Shown here: piece by piece, positions 36,283 through 49,044 of the stretch | Layout: every line of letters starts with the position of its first letter | Numbering within the stretch: position 1 is the first letter of the stretch | NCBI GenBank assembly: GCA_031216915.1 | Contig: CM062292.1 | Location: forward strand, 4,336,457-4,400,456 | Direction: 5' to 3' | Source: Pictodentalium vernedei | Taxonomy: Eukaryota; Mollusca; Scaphopoda; Dentaliida; Dentaliidae | DNA length: 64,000 nucleotides | Program-made: the position numbers and the translations under genes | Notes under the pieces: model-generated | Databases searched by the model: none | Seen by the model: the letters and a program-made list of their open reading frames with translations, nothing else | What the model was told of the DNA's origin: nothing

Positions 36283-37570
36283 TTCAGTGATTTATTGATT
36301 CTAGATATGTAATCAACTGTTTATTTGAAAAGAAAATAAGAAAATAAATTATTGAATTATTCAAACTAATAACCGCAAAAGAACTGCATCCCTCTGCCAC
36401 TTCGTTCTCTGTAATTCTTCCCAGTGAAAAGTTGCTTTAGTTGCAACAACGTTTTGAGCTTTGTTACGTGGGAATAAAGGTGCAACGTATATACCGGGCC
36501 TGTGCAGTACCAAAAATACGACGAGTAGACAAGTTACGCCTTGTGCTTGAATTCTGATTGAGGCGGACGATAAAATGCCTTGATTAAAAAAAAACAAGCC
36601 GGGCCTAAGATGCAAGGGCAATCACCCACCTCAAAACGACAAGCCTGTGTATCTTTTGGACGTTATATAATTTATCTGCATCAAGTTGAGCTGCGGAACC
36701 AGTGCCACTGACGTTCCATTATTGGCGAAAATCTTCAGAACATTTTTTCATAGTTTTATATATAAATATTGAAAAGTGCATGATAATCTTCTATATATAC
36801 ATCAGATACATATATGTGCAATAACATTAAATAACAATACACACATATATACACGTGTATTTTATAGGCAATAGCATGCTTAGGGTTGATGCCAATGAAT
36901 ATCTAGTATGTATTTTATTTTATGGGTATTATCATGTTCAGGTTGATGGCCGTGAATATTAGTATGTACAAGTATTTCATGGGCATTAATCACATTTAGG
37001 GTTAATGACTATTAATAACTGGCACATGTTAATTGCCATTGAAATGGCAGCTGAAAAATTTAAGCCCCATTAATATTTGGATTAATTGCATTTAGATTGT
37101 AATGGTGCTCTGAAATACCTCCAACTAAGAGGGTTTTTCTGTGTAATGGGGCTCTTATTTTGTGACATTAGTGGGAACAATTCGTGGCACTTAAAATGAT
37201 TTTTCTTCACAACTTTTAATGGCTTTTAAATTGGATTATTTAATATCAATTAATGTTGAAGATTTTTTAATGACAGTTAAGTTTTGATGTTTTTAATGGC
37301 TCTTTTTTAAACCTTTCTGAAAGTATTACACAATGCCAGTAGAAAACACTACACATTGTTCATTTAATAAAGTACTTTTGCATGTTTATCTTAAGTTTGT
37401 TGGGGAATTATTTTTATACAGAAATGTGTATCACTGCGCCTTTTTAATTTTTGTTAATAATTCTTGTCCGAGAACTGGACCTATGTACTTCTCACTTCTC
37501 GCTGTGTTTTGATGCGCGTAACAGCACGATTTCGCCGCGACTGCCCCGTAAAGGATTTATGGGATAAACA
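36283..37570. other. Intron stretch, TTAATGG-rich
   Basis: No gene. The 36850-37310 interval is rich in CATTAA/TTAATGG words like 17230-17760. Confidence 0.45.
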
Positions 37571-37717
37571 AAATAAACGTATAGAGTTTTCAAGGAAAAA
37601 GTGTGTTCTATTTGTAGAATTAAGAATGAAACCGACTCGCCAGAGGCTCGTCGGTTTCATTCTTAATCCTACTCGTAGAATATTTTTTTTTTACTTGAAA
37701 ACACTATACGTTTATTC
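37571..37717. repeat. Foldback palindrome
   Basis: Outer arms AAATAAACGTATAG and CTATACGTTTATT, and inner arms TTAAGAATGAAACCGAC and GTCGGTTTCATTCTTAA, surround a short loop (TCGCCAGAGGCTC). This is a ~147-bp hairpin, probably a foldback MITE. Confidence 0.75.
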
Positions 37718-39794
37718 CATATTAATATCTTCCAAAAACTCAGATAGGATCTTCTGGGTGAATAGTATAATCTTCCACAGTTGTCTGGTCGTGGGTAGTC
37801 GATCCGGAACAAACAGATAACAAACTGATGTTGGTAGCATTATAAGCTAAAATAAAAGTAGCACAACATGTCCAAAATCAGCTAAGGTCTGGTGTTCGAA
37901 AATTCCTTAATCCAAGAATTCAACGAATTTCGAAATTAGACTTTTTGACTTTTTAATTACCCAACGTCACGCTAGAATATCTTATCCAGAATATTTATTT
38001 CGTATTTCGGAAACCTCAATAATTCATTTGATAACAAAGTCGGCCAGCTGAATCTGAAATGGCCGCCACGCTGGTCACCGTCTCTAAGGGGTTATTTCTC
38101 AACCGCAGAGGTCTTCAGCATCAGTTTGTCTGATCAATATCAACAATCATAAATGTGTTTCCGGATCACAACCTTTACACGAACGGGCTGTGAAATTATC
38201 CCATTCACTCGGATGATAGACACTTTTGTGGTTCCCATAACCTTTGTATTGCTCAAGTTGGAAAAGGTTATGCACGTGTTCTCACAGGGATATCATAAGA
38301 CACCTGTTACGGTGTGGAAATATAAATTATATTGGTAACAGAAAGAAAGCTGAGAATCAGCAATAATAATTATTAATTTAATTATTCTGAAATTTAAGTA
38401 AAAAAATATATAAAAAAATGATACAAAGATTTTTTACACTAATTGGTTTACAGAAAATAAAAACAGTGTACTTATCAATTATTGAATTAGTCCAAAATAC
38501 AGTTCGACAGACTCCACTAATCCAGTGGTGAAGAATCTTGTGAAGAAATCTTCCATCTGGTAGTATTAAATCCAAGAATGTATTCGTAGATTTGTAATAA
38601 ACGTTTTACTTAGAAATTTCAGCAGTCTCCAATAAAATATAACAAAATGCTCAGCAAAATTCAAATAGAATAAAAATCCAATAAGTAATGGCGCCACGGG
38701 TAATTTCCAAATAATCCAGTAGAATCCTGGCTTTTCACAAAAATATATTCTGTTTCACAGAAAGTATAAATTCTCTTTTACGAGATGAATAAATTCACTT
38801 CAAAATTCTCTTTTGGAATCACTTTTCCAGATTCACAAAGAAGCACTGATTCTATAATAAATAAACTGTTCTGCAATGATAATAATCTCCAATGTCTTTC
38901 TGAAATAAGTTTTTTATGAAATGGCTTTCTGAAAAATGAGTTTTTCTGAAATGGCTTTCTGAAAATGAGTTTTTGAATTCTGTTGACAAACATTTAAATA
39001 GTACTCAGATAGAATGCCATTGAAGATGAAGTTTCTCCAACGTTCTGTTTTCTAGCAGTTTCTATGTAATTTTGCCTTAATTGATGTAAACAAGGTCCTT
39101 GGCCTACTTAAATAATTAAACAATCAACAGCTACATGTACAATGATTTAAAAATAGATTATGTGTAACAAAGATGTAAATATGCACTTAAAGGTCACTTG
39201 GTGCAAATGAGCCAGACCAGCCAGAATATGCAGAAATATATCAATCTCAGTATAATATGGGGGCCATAACACACCCTTCTCTGATGTGGTGCTTGCATTA
39301 CCAATTCAGAATTGAGATCTGCTTCATCCCAGAACCCCCGAATTACCTAACAGGGTTGCTTATTCCTGCCCCTCTGTTACCGATGTCGTGCCGCCTCCAT
39401 TCTAAGCGTGAATCAATAGGAGATATAAAGTTTTCTATGCCCCTGCCTTCTGACTAAGATCGGCAATTATCCGCATCTCGTGAACTTTGTGCGACTTTCG
39501 TCATATATCCTTGGAATGAATACTGACGGACGGTTTTAGTATTATATTCCTTTATCCGCAGACCAAATGTAAAATTTCACACATAGCTGCCCCCGTGTAT
39601 AGTCCAAATAATCTTTGGTTAAAATCCGTCAATCATGACCAGGTGTGACGCTGCATGTTTTCAACAGGTTTTTCGACAAAGCTTGCATCCGGGGCACTCC
39701 CACTTACTATGGGCATGGAAACTATACCCAATGAGAATGTTGAACTGTACACATCGATTGCACAATATTTCATTTCAACTCGATTGAAAAGGAG
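37718..39794. other. Intron stretch without recognised gene
   Basis: Only short chance frames. A small local repeat of ATGGCTTTCTGAAAA-type sequence lies at 38905-38970. Confidence 0.45.
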
Positions 39795-40790
39795 AATGCC
39801 GCGAACGCTCGAAGTTGATAGGGGTAGGGCTAGTGTTCTAATTATGTAGGGCAAATCGCAACGTTTCGCCGCCCAGCAATTTGGGACCCATGAGTCAATG
39901 ATAGCTCATTTTGTTGGGCGCCTCAGAGCCACAGGAAGATAAGCTGACCGTCCCAGGAACGAACGACAGCGCGTTATGTCGACACATCAAGATAGAGGCA
40001 TACGTCCTCGCACTTCGGTAACCAATTTCAGACGACAACGGAGACGGCGAGTCAAGTTGTAGACACTCATGGTCGCCGAGTGTGCCCAAGAACAGTTAGG
40101 AATCGGTTGCGGGAGTTTAATTTAAGGCCTGGTGTCTCTACGCTGGTCCGCGACGTATGCCCTGGTGATATCAACGTCGATTGCAATGGCTGCGGGCACG
40201 TGCACCAGATAGGTTTCATTTGGTCCATTGGAGACGTGTGTTATTCACTGACGAGTCGCAGTTCATGGGCAACAACGTTGCTACCGACGTCGAGGTGAGC
40301 GATATACGATTGCGAGCGTTAAGGGGAATGACAGATTCGGGGAGGGACTGTTGTTATGGTTTGGGGGATTTCTCATGGCGTGAAAACACCCCACGTGGTT
40401 ATCCAGGTTCATCTCGCAGCCGTAAGATATCGGGGTCAGGTCCTCATGCCACACGTCCTTCCACTTATCCATGGGCGTAACCTTATGTTGCAGCAGGATA
40501 ATTCGAGGCCGCGCGTTGCTAGGGCCTGTTGTTACTTCCTCAAATAAAACAATGTCCCAGATCTCGATTGCCACCCTTCAGTCCAGATTAGTCTCCGATC
40601 AAGCATTTGTGGGGTGAGCTGGACAGGAGGGTCAGAAAGCGCGTCAACGTCCCAAAAAACGTCGTTCAGTTCACACAGGCCCTTCTTCGGTGGTGGAATA
40701 ACATCCCACAAAGGACCATAAACAACTTGTGCGGTCAATGGTAAGGGGAGGTAGAGCAACGACTGAAGCCTGGGGTAGGCACATTCCCTA
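39795..40790 (+). pseudogene. Tc1-like transposase, decayed
   Basis: Remnants in several frames follow the order of a Tc1/mariner transposase. An N-terminal helix-turn-helix-type part starts at ATG 39795. The Arg-rich linker follows. The first catalytic Asp lies in LFTDESQF (about 40240-40265), then MVWGISHGVKTP near 40356. The second Asp lies in LMLQQDNSRP (about 40480). The C-terminal part, degraded, contains a QLVRSM-like ending. At least three frameshifts and stops. I could not fix the terminal inverted repeats. Confidence 0.75.
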
Positions 40791-41711
40791 TTGATTTTAA
40801 TCAGAAAATGGCGTAGTGTACCAACGTTTGAACGTTATCCGTGCCAACGCCGTCTGTGTTAAGACAATAAAACTCGTCAAACTGTAATCAGTAATGAAGA
40901 AATAACATCAAAATCCAAACAACGAAATAATCATCCATAACACATTTGAATATTTACCGCTAGTGTATATAGGAAAAAGTACTAGTCCAGTAACTACGAA
41001 TCTGTTCAACACACAAGTCCCAAAACGAGAATGTGAGTTGAGGCGTGTCCTTGAAGGGGAAGATTACCTTCACGGATTGAAGTCGCAAGAAACGTAACAC
41101 AGAACCATTACCGATACACGTATGCCGCGTATCAGGAATTGATATGGAACGAGTTGTGTTATTGTTGACTTTTAAGAGTCAAGTCCTCTATTAAAGACCA
41201 TGAATATAGCATTAGAGTAGGTAAGACGCTTGCCGATTTGCATGTGGCTGAAGCAATGGCAGTTCACAGCAATCAACTGGCTTTATTCTTGATTGTTCAC
41301 TAAACGCCGTGAGTCAGCTGTTCGAAGCTGATAGTTACGTGGTCCTTAACTGTTTGTTGATACGGATATGTCCATAATTGGCCGGGCACTCGAACTGACA
41401 TTCAAATCGTAGGACATTATTGGTGTGGTATATACTATTGACGCATCCGTACTCTAAATGCAGCAGTATATTTTTCACAGTCTGGGAGTTCAGTTGTTAC
41501 GATCAGGACAAATCTTTGGGTTTGTGTACCCGATCCGAAAAACTGAGGCTGGAGACTCTACGAAGTGCAATTCAAGGCGGACTTTGGGACAACGCCAGCA
41601 GACCAGACGTTCAGTAGATGCAATTGCAAGTTGTCCCCCACCTGTGCCAGTTAACCTTTACTGCACTTTATTTTTATCTTCTTCAACCGTTGTTGCCTAT
41701 TGGCCTGATTG

Positions 41712-42036
41712 TTTGTTTTTTATTGGGGAAAAACAAACTTTGAACGGCAAGGGCCAAATCGTTTGAAACAGTTTTCCGTTTGGAGGAAGCTGCATTACCC
41801 AAACAGAAACATTGATCTGCGGCGAGCAACTGATAGACTCGCCAACTAACCCAGTATAGGCAGAAGTAGCTGTGGCTGAAGTGCTCCATCGACGTGCACC
41901 ACGCCTTACTATACAGCACGGCCATACCTCCAAACGAACAGACGGCCTTACATGTCTTGTCCGAGGAAACAATGCAGATGTCGAGGGCCAGGATAGAACC
42001 GTCGACACTTATGTCAAATGCCCTTCTCAATGAGCC
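41712..42036 (-). mobile_element. tRNA-derived SINE, copy 3, degenerate
   Basis: On the minus strand the head TGTGGCTCATTGAGAAGGGC, B-box GGTTCTATCC and body TAAGGCGTGGTGCACGTCGA correspond to the SINE copies at 14950 and 47618. The A-rich 3' end is at the left. More diverged than the others, so probably older. Confidence 0.7.
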
Positions 42037-42583
42037 ACACTTATCCTTGTCTCTTGTTATCAATTATAATAGCGATGTGTTTCGGGAAAAACAACCTTTC
42101 TTCGCATGAGACCACTCCGGGCATGAACAATAGCATTTTGTGTGAGTTTATCCTGTACCCTGTTTATGGTGGTAAACTTAGCGAAAATTGGAGAAAAACT
42201 TCCAATGTTTCTAGTTCAGGTCGCCGGTTTATCACTCATCTTGGATTCGGGTGATAATTGTTGGTATGAAACAGAGTAATGAAGCCTCAGGGACAGGAAT
42301 TATACTACTCAAAGATTGCTAAGTACCAAATACTTGACACATCATTATGGAATTTGCTTGTGACATATTTGCGATATTTTTGCAGATATGATTGAGGGAT
42401 GTATTGAGATGGTCCCCAGTGTTTACATTAGCTCTCTTGACAGGCAGACTTTTCATAACAGTCATGGAAGGCATGTACTCCTTGATTTCCATGATGCTTA
42501 CGTGTACTGTCTACGTGTACATGCCATGTGAAGGGTATTCACTCTTCATTTCAACACAAACCCTTGTGATTTAATGATTGAAT

Positions 42584-43600
42584 ATGGCGAATGCAAATGT
42601 AAGAAGACATTTGTCTGCAGCAGAAGTGTGGCTGGCTGTAGGGATGGTTGAGCAAGGGGCTACCCTTGGTATGCAGCAAATTGTGATCACCAGAGCCTGA
42701 GCAAGGTTTCAGCAGTATGGCACACCAATAATATGGCATGGTGGTGGCAGAGGCAGGCAACATCTGCAGTTGAGGACCGGTTTTAGATCCTTTAGGCCCG
42801 TAGGAACAGCTTTGCCACAGCAACCCAGCTTCACATTGACCATCAGAATGCACCCGGGGCAAATGCTTCAACGCAGACTATCTGGGGCAAGGTTGCACGA
42901 AGGTAGTCTCCGATCGAGAACACCATGTATTCGCATTCCGCTGTCCCAGAACCACCGCTAGACACGATATGAATGGGACATGGACCATGTTGGTTGGACC
43001 AAAGAAGATTGGCGACCTGCCCTTTTTTACAGATGAGTCACGGTACTGCCTAGACTACACAGATGGGTGTTCTAGGGTATGGAGAAGACCAGGAGAGCGA
43101 TTCCATGCAGCCAACTTTGCTGAGCATCACCGAAATGGTGGAGGGTCAATAATGGTCCGGTGCAGCATCAGCTGGGATGGACGTACAGAGCTATATATCC
43201 TTGACCATGGTACATTGACTGCACAGCGGTATATTGATGAGATCCTGGATGCCCACGTCAGATTGTATGCAGGTGCAGTAGGTGATAGATTCATTCTGAT
43301 GGACGATAATGTCCGTCCTCATGTTGTCCCTGCTGTCTGGGAGTACCGACAGAGGGAGGGGATTGAGCGTATGGACTGGTCAGCAAGATCCCATGACCTC
43401 AATCCAATCGAACATGTCTGGAATGAGTTGCAGCATGCAATTTCAGCCCGTCCAGTCCAGCCAAGAAGTGTCCAGGAGCATGGTGTCATGCTCGTCCAAG
43501 ATTGGAACAACATCCACATAGAACCATCCGGAACCTCATTGGGAGCGTGAGAAGGCGTTGTCAAGCTGTATTTAACAGTAACGGGTCTCATACTCGATAC
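42584..43600 (+). pseudogene. Second Tc1-like transposase, N-terminus broken
   Basis: A 193-codon open part (42969-43550) contains the DDE domain: first Asp in FFTDESRYCLD, GGGSIMVRCSISWDGRT, second Asp in FILMDDNVRPH, and the third acidic position in DLNPIEHVWNEL. It is a DDE-type Tc1/mariner catalytic core. The upstream part from ATG 42584 (MANANVRRHLSAAEVWLAVG, helix-turn-helix region) is split by stops and frame changes. It belongs to a different subfamily from the copy at 39795. The host domain looks less decayed here, so this copy is younger. Confidence 0.85.
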
Positions 43601-44416
43601 TGAACTCATACCAGTTCACTCCGTCAACGTTTTGGCAAATTTGAAAAATTTTCTCTTTTACCAATAATATCCTTTTTCCATGGTTATCGTATTCAAAAGC
43701 TAAAAAATAATGTCAAACACAAACAAAATCTCAATTTCTGTACTTAAATCATTACAGATATAATTCAATAACAAAGGCAAACACTTTTCATAACAATATT
43801 TCAACTAAAACGTAAAACAGGTAGTTAGATATACTTGGTGCTTAGCAAACTCTGAGTAGTATATAAACACAGGGTTGAGAATCCTGGCATGTCAGTGTTA
43901 AACGAGGTTAACAAAATGTCCTATAGTGAAAAAACCGTTAAATTGTTAACCATAGAGTACGTCATCCTGGATTAAAAAAAAAATGCCCAAAGTGGATTTT
44001 ATGTGCGCACAAAATATGTTATGCTATGACTATTGTCGCTCCGAATAACACCAAAATCAACTTCTTTCTGATTTGTGCCAAGTCGAAATCTTCACTAGCT
44101 TGCATTGGCTCAAATGAGAACATATACCCCCCAATTTCGTACCTTTTATAAAACATATTTTCCCAAAACCGACATAAGCAAAGTTTTGGATATGTTATTG
44201 ATGAACTGTCCCCTTACCAGCGACACAAACTATAACTTGTTACAGTTTATTATGTGCAGGCATACCGAAATTAACTCACGAATGAGAAGACGCGGTAATA
44301 AAAATTGTCCAGAGGGGGACATACTGCATACTAAAACCACTTATTTGACATGAATAAATCGTTTTTGAAAAAATGAAGTTGTTCTGTTAGCGATTTAAAA
44401 GCCCCAGCAAATGGGA
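43601..44416. other. Intron stretch without recognised gene
   Basis: Only a short chance frame at 44105-44353 on +. No domain or repeat was identified. Confidence 0.4.
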
Positions 44417-44524
44417 GGGTGAACCACTGTGACATTGCGTCGCCAGAGTGCTAGAATATCCTATGTCCCATAGGGGACATAGGACATCCTAGCACTCAGG
44501 CGACGATTGGTTGACTTCACCATG
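44417..44524. repeat. Foldback palindrome
   Basis: The arms CGCCAGAGTGCTAGAATATC and its near-complement at 44473-44502 meet at CCTATGTCCC/GGGGACATAGG. The outer flanks GGTGAACC and GACTTCACC also pair. A probable foldback MITE of about 108 bp. Confidence 0.7.
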
Positions 44525-44593
44525 TTTGATTGCACACATGTAATAACAAATGAAGGGGCTAAGGGAAAGTGGAGAATGCTCGATATCTCACAT

Positions 44594-44830
44594 GCAGTAC
44601 AGTCGTAACCCACACGTGGGCAGTGATGTCCACGCATGCGTTGACCAGGTAATAAGAATCATCATCAGCAAAGTTTTAATTAATGAAGCGCCAGGTTGTA
44701 CCTGGTTCTTCATTAATTAAATGTTTGATGATTGTCCCTATAATTATTGTTTGGAATCTGAAATTATTGCGTCCATGGAAACAGTCCAAACCCGTGGAAA
44801 CTGACCAGTCCGCGACGGCTGTACTGTACT
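44594..44830. mobile_element. MITE family B, simple copy
   Basis: The ends GCAGTACAGTCGT and ACGGCTGTACTGTA are imperfect inverted repeats. Inside are GGGCAGTGATGTCCACGCAT, ACCAGGTAATAA, and a central hairpin AATTAATGAAG...CTTCATTAATT whose loop reads GCGCCAGGTTGTACCTGGTT. The same family occurs at 49361, with the loop expanded, and at 53347, truncated. Confidence 0.8.
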
Positions 44831-44945
44831 CCTACAATGTTCCTTAGAAATATGTTGATTAGCAGTGGGTGATCCTAATCAAATTGTGATTTGCACATAA
44901 ACGTAATCTAATGCTTAATTCCTTGGCTATATACGATCATGTAAA

Positions 44946-46688
44946 AGATATGATTTTCTTTCCCAGATTCAGATTCTTTATTCACGATGCATATATATGT
45001 ATGATGTAAACAAAAATAAAGATTATACATGAGTAACAAATAGCATACCGTGGGAAGTGGCATAGCCAGATTGGCTGTCTACCTGCCACCCCCTAAAGGA
45101 AACAGAACTCGCGAACAGACTGTGACTAGATGAGTAAACATGGGGCGATTTATCCGGTCTATGATAGGGATGCTGGTTTCTCCGTTCCTTGGATCGTAAT
45201 TACGTTCAAGTGTGAGAAGCTAGGATAAAAAGCCAGCGGGAGGGTGGTGTTTCTGTTTAGGCAGAGTCCGCGGAGAGCAACCTGCTTGCTAAATTACCAT
45301 CATTGCTCCGCATAAAGTTCAAGAGACACAATCAGTCAAATCAAGTGGATAATATCGTTCCAACTAGAAAGATCATGATCTTTATAATTGGACGAGGGGG
45401 TCAATATCGGTGGGCGCACCATGGGAGGCGAATGCCGTAAACTAGCTGACAGCATTTAGGTGTCGGTCAGTTCACCGCATGCGACTTCCCATGATTAGCC
45501 GACCGACTTTACCAAGCACTAGCTTAAATACGTGTTCCCGACCGCAACTTTGTTCCTCAAGAGTATTGTTTGGAGCTTCTTAACCGTGTGCGTCTCTACG
45601 CGAGGTTAGTGGGGCAACTAGAGGGGAAAACTCTGCAGGTTGCATTGGACGAGGGTGCAAGATTAAGACATATCACACGACTAGTATGTTTCTATTGCAG
45701 ATTTGTTTAATTTGCTAATGTGTCACTATGATCAATATTTACTAAGTACAGTCTAGGCAGTAGGGATTATCGCAACGGACATAAGTCGAATATGACGAAA
45801 GGAATGTTGAGGTCAATGTTTTCTTAAATGCAGCCCTGTTATTGATATTTCGAACTGTGTCGTCTAAAGCGTTCCATAGTTTCGGGATGGCGTATAGATG
45901 AAGTTTATCTAGGGTTCATGTACGTGTTTTTTCAATGTATAAATGTTCCGACTGCCGGGTTGTCCTACCGAGTGGGTTGTCAGTAACCTTGAATGTATCG
46001 TTAAAAGAAGCCGGTAATCTGCCATTTTGCCAGTCATGCGCGAACAGTAATGCATGCAATTTGAACAAATCATCTACTTTGAGTATTTTATTTTCTTTAA
46101 ATAAGGGGTCTGTATGGGAATTGTACTTTTTGTTATTTATTATTCTTAATGAGCGCTTTTGCATGATAACTAGTTTATTAATAGCTCTTGAATTGCCCCA
46201 TTCTAAAATCCCGTACACCAGATGACTATGAACCAGAGCGTAGTACAATGTTTTCAGGACTTTGCGTGGGAGAATGTGTTTTACTTTGTTGAGGTTATAA
46301 TTTGCGTGAGCTATTTTCGAGCATAGCCTAGATATATGAGCTTTGTAGGTTAAGTGTTCATCAATGCTTGTTCCAAGAAATTTTAGAGATCTTTCTGTCT
46401 CACTTCCCCCGACTTTGCTTATCTTTTGATTATTTCCCATAATTAACCAGTATCCAGAAGAAAGGATACTCTCAGATTCGTAATCATGCAATCTTCATTC
46501 AGTTTTTTTTACAGTAGGTTCTTTAGAATACCAAGATAACCACGTCAGTAGTTCTCCTTTCCAGTTTACGAAGACGTCATTTCCCAAACTGTCGAATCCA
46601 TCAATGAAGACAATAGCTGTGAATGAAATCAACAATTATCGTTTATCATATTAATAGTTATTTGTGAGATATGATTTTCTTTCCCAGA
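44946..46688 (-). mobile_element. LINE, 5'-truncated, with 22-bp target-site duplication
   Basis: A 22-bp direct repeat beginning AGATATGATTTTC and ending TTTCCCAGA occurs at 44946-44967 and 46667-46688, bracketing 1.7 kb. The minus strand of the insert encodes the C-terminal part of a reverse transcriptase ORF. It ends in AATAAAGAATCTGAA at the left, the sort of 3' end seen in CR1/L2-type LINEs. The right edge cuts the RT domain, i.e. 5' truncation during target-primed reverse transcription. Confidence 0.85.
45742..46491 (-). pseudogene. LINE reverse transcriptase C-terminal region
   Basis: The minus frame 46491-45916 contains RSLKFLGTSIDEHLTYKAHI, HSHLVYGILEWGN and RSLRIINNKKYNSHTDPLF. These are typical of the thumb and post-RT region of CR1/Jockey-like LINE ORF2. 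A TGA at 45916-45918 interrupts it. The same frame continues with KLHLYAIPKLWNAL to a TAG at 45742-45744, which looks like the true C-terminus (CDNPYCLDC). The polymerase motifs themselves are missing. Confidence 0.85.
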
Positions 46689-47040
46689 AGTGCCTATTAT
46701 CTAGCTCGGCTGATATGACTTCAAACTTGCCTGATATGACCCCGATCTTGGGCGATATGAACCAAGTTAGAGTTGTCTCCCTTGATGCGTTTGTTTACAA
46801 CGAAAGTTTTTACCATTATTCGTCGTGTGGAATCAGGAAAATTGAAATAGTTTGAAGCTGAGTTTTTGAATGGTGCGAAATGAATTAATGATGGCAAGAA
46901 GTAAGGACTAGGATGATGAAGAGACAAAATAAGAAAAACTACGATTCAGAGTTGTAAACGGGCATTCGTGGAAGTGGGGAAGAGATTTTTCAACTATTCG
47001 AACGCCACTGCTTCCCTTCTTAGCGAAGCCGCCACGTTCA
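46689..47040. other. Intron stretch, nothing recognised
   Basis: Short frames only. No repeat seen before the MITE. Confidence 0.4.
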
Positions 47041-47323
47041 TACAGTTAAAACTAGAAGTCCTGTCGTGAAATGCGCACAAATAGTACGTCGATCTGCGCG
47101 TTAATCTACGCGTCATGACCATAGATAGGCTATCAAATTCTGTACATGTGGCCTGTGCACAAGCAATGTTTCAGCCAATGAACCTCCGGGTAACCCGGAG
47201 GTCCATTGGCAGAAACGTTGCCGTGCTTTGGATGCCATTCGATATGGCAATTGCACGCAATTCCTACGCGCAATTAAGCCTAGATAAATCCACAGTTCAT
47301 GGCAGGACCTCGAGTTTTAACTG
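47041..47323. mobile_element. MITE family A, copy 4
   Basis: The left end is TACAGTTAAAACTAGAAGTC. The right end GGACCTCGAGTTTTAACTG has changes. The central palindrome CCTCCGGGTAACCCGGAGG is intact. About 35 bp shorter than other copies, through a deletion right of the palindrome (the GTGTTTGCTA segment is missing). Confidence 0.92.
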
Positions 47324-47617
47324 CTCGGCTGAACTATGGGAAGAGACTTCGGACTTGATGAAAAGAATGAGAATTAATAACACTTTCAGCATACTGTAAA
47401 CTTGTCACAGATCTGTAATTTGTTTCGGTTTAATAAATAAACTTTTTATTTCTTGATTAGTTTCATATCGGTCGAGATATTAGCACACATTAACTTCACA
47501 TCAACCTACGACTTTCGGTCTTATTGTCATATGAACTTACCTCGAATTGATATCGGTCCACGGTAACTTCACAGTAGCGTCCGGCCTATGATCTCTTATT
47601 TTATTTCTTTATTTGCA

Positions 47618-47925
47618 TATTATTTATTTGGGTTTAACGACACTGGAGGAAGCCGGAGTACACAGAGAGAACCGCTGAGCAACGGCAGGCAACTGTCAGA
47701 CTCCCAAACGTACTGACTCCACACAATCAGGGTTAGCATTGGTTCAAAAAACGTGTACCATTGACGCGCAGTACGCCTTAGTACACAGTGCCACGTTCCG
47801 ACCTGGCGTGGAGAGAATTGCTCAAGGAAACAACGCAGTTGCTCCTGACGGGGATCGAACCGTGGATCCTTTTGTTTGATGTCGTCCAATACCGTGACCA
47901 CAAAGCCACCACGCTCCATAGGCCT
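47618..47925 (-). mobile_element. tRNA-derived SINE, copy 4
   Basis: On the minus strand: head GAGCGTGGTGGCTTTGTGG, B box GGTTCGATCCCC, body GTGTACTAAGGCGTACTGCG, then GGAGTCAGTACGTTTGGGAG, and a 3' end GTCGTTAAACCCAAATAAAT. It is full length. The head is part of a tandem duplication that runs to about 48026. Confidence 0.88.
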
Positions 47926-48026
47926 TGCCATGTATGGGTATATATAATGTCTCAAGGTCTCTCAAGCCACCACGCTCTCTAGGCCTTGCCATGTATGGGT
48001 ATATATAATGTCTCAAGGTCTCTCAA
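47904..48026 (-). repeat. 61-bp tandem duplication of SINE head plus flank
   Basis: AGCCACCACGCTC begins at 47904 and again at 47965, each followed by GGCCTTGCCATGTATGGGTA and TGTCTCAAGGTCTCTCAA. The unit is therefore 14 bp of SINE head plus about 47 bp of its 5' flank, present twice. Confidence 0.9.
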
Positions 48027-49044
48027 ACCACCAGCCAAATTCTGTGAGGAATCCGACGCTTCTATGTGCTATTTCTTTACCGACTATGCGCGGAGTTTGA
48101 TGTAACGAAACGGCGTTTTACTTACATACAATATACAGATAAATCGTTCGTGCTCCTGTTGCAGATCTTCAAAGACATACACGATTAATCCAGCTGGCAA
48201 AAGGGCACAGTTAATCTTCGAGATTCGATTTTATTTCGAATCTTAAGTTAGTATTCGGTTCGATTCGAAATCGACTGCCGGTTCGTTTTCCTTCGTATCT
48301 TCTCACTGGAATTTCAGTCGGCTCGTAAAACGTATAGCTGAGATAGAAATAGTACATAAATAATGCTGAAACCAAAGACAGAGTGTAATTTCCGCTATAT
48401 TAATATCAAAAATATTTGTACCCATGTCATCGTCCATGCTAATTCCGTTTTCACTAGTCCCTACCACTGTTGAAAGCAAATTAAAAGTTTCCAAGCAATA
48501 TCGGCGATGAGCTCACGGTTGCTAGCGGCTAGCCCAGTGCAGTGCCCAGTACAGAATTTCACACCCGTTTCTGTTTGGAACAAAAATCCTCTCTGGGTAA
48601 TATTCCAACTGCATCCGAAGGCAGGTCTTGATGATGTAGTTGGAATATTTTATCAGTCGGGACTTTAAAACGCCTGTATTAGATTTGACGTTCGATTCGA
48701 TTTTGAACAACAGACTCGATTCGATTCGAGATTCGATTCGAACCAAAATATGTGACTCGCATAGTCCTACCTTCCAACTATAAAAACATTCAGTCTATTT
48801 ACGTGGCACAATCATAAACAACGGCTGTGACAGTCTTCATTCACAAGTATTTCATAAACGAGCTCGGATGATTCTGGCGCAGTCATTAACGAATCGAGTC
48901 TCGATTGAGCAACATTTCTTGCGTTGCTTCAATGAAAATGCGCGGTAATAATATTTTGAGATTCTTTTGGATGAAATATTTCATTTGGGCGGAAATGTCA
49001 CTGGTGACATGAGAGCGTGATAATTTCTCGGGCCCACACCCATC
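48027..49044. other. Intron stretch without recognised gene
   Basis: TTCGATTCGA-type low-complexity sequence occurs at 48225-48260 and 48685-48745, on either side of an A/T-rich interval. No domain recognised. Confidence 0.4.
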
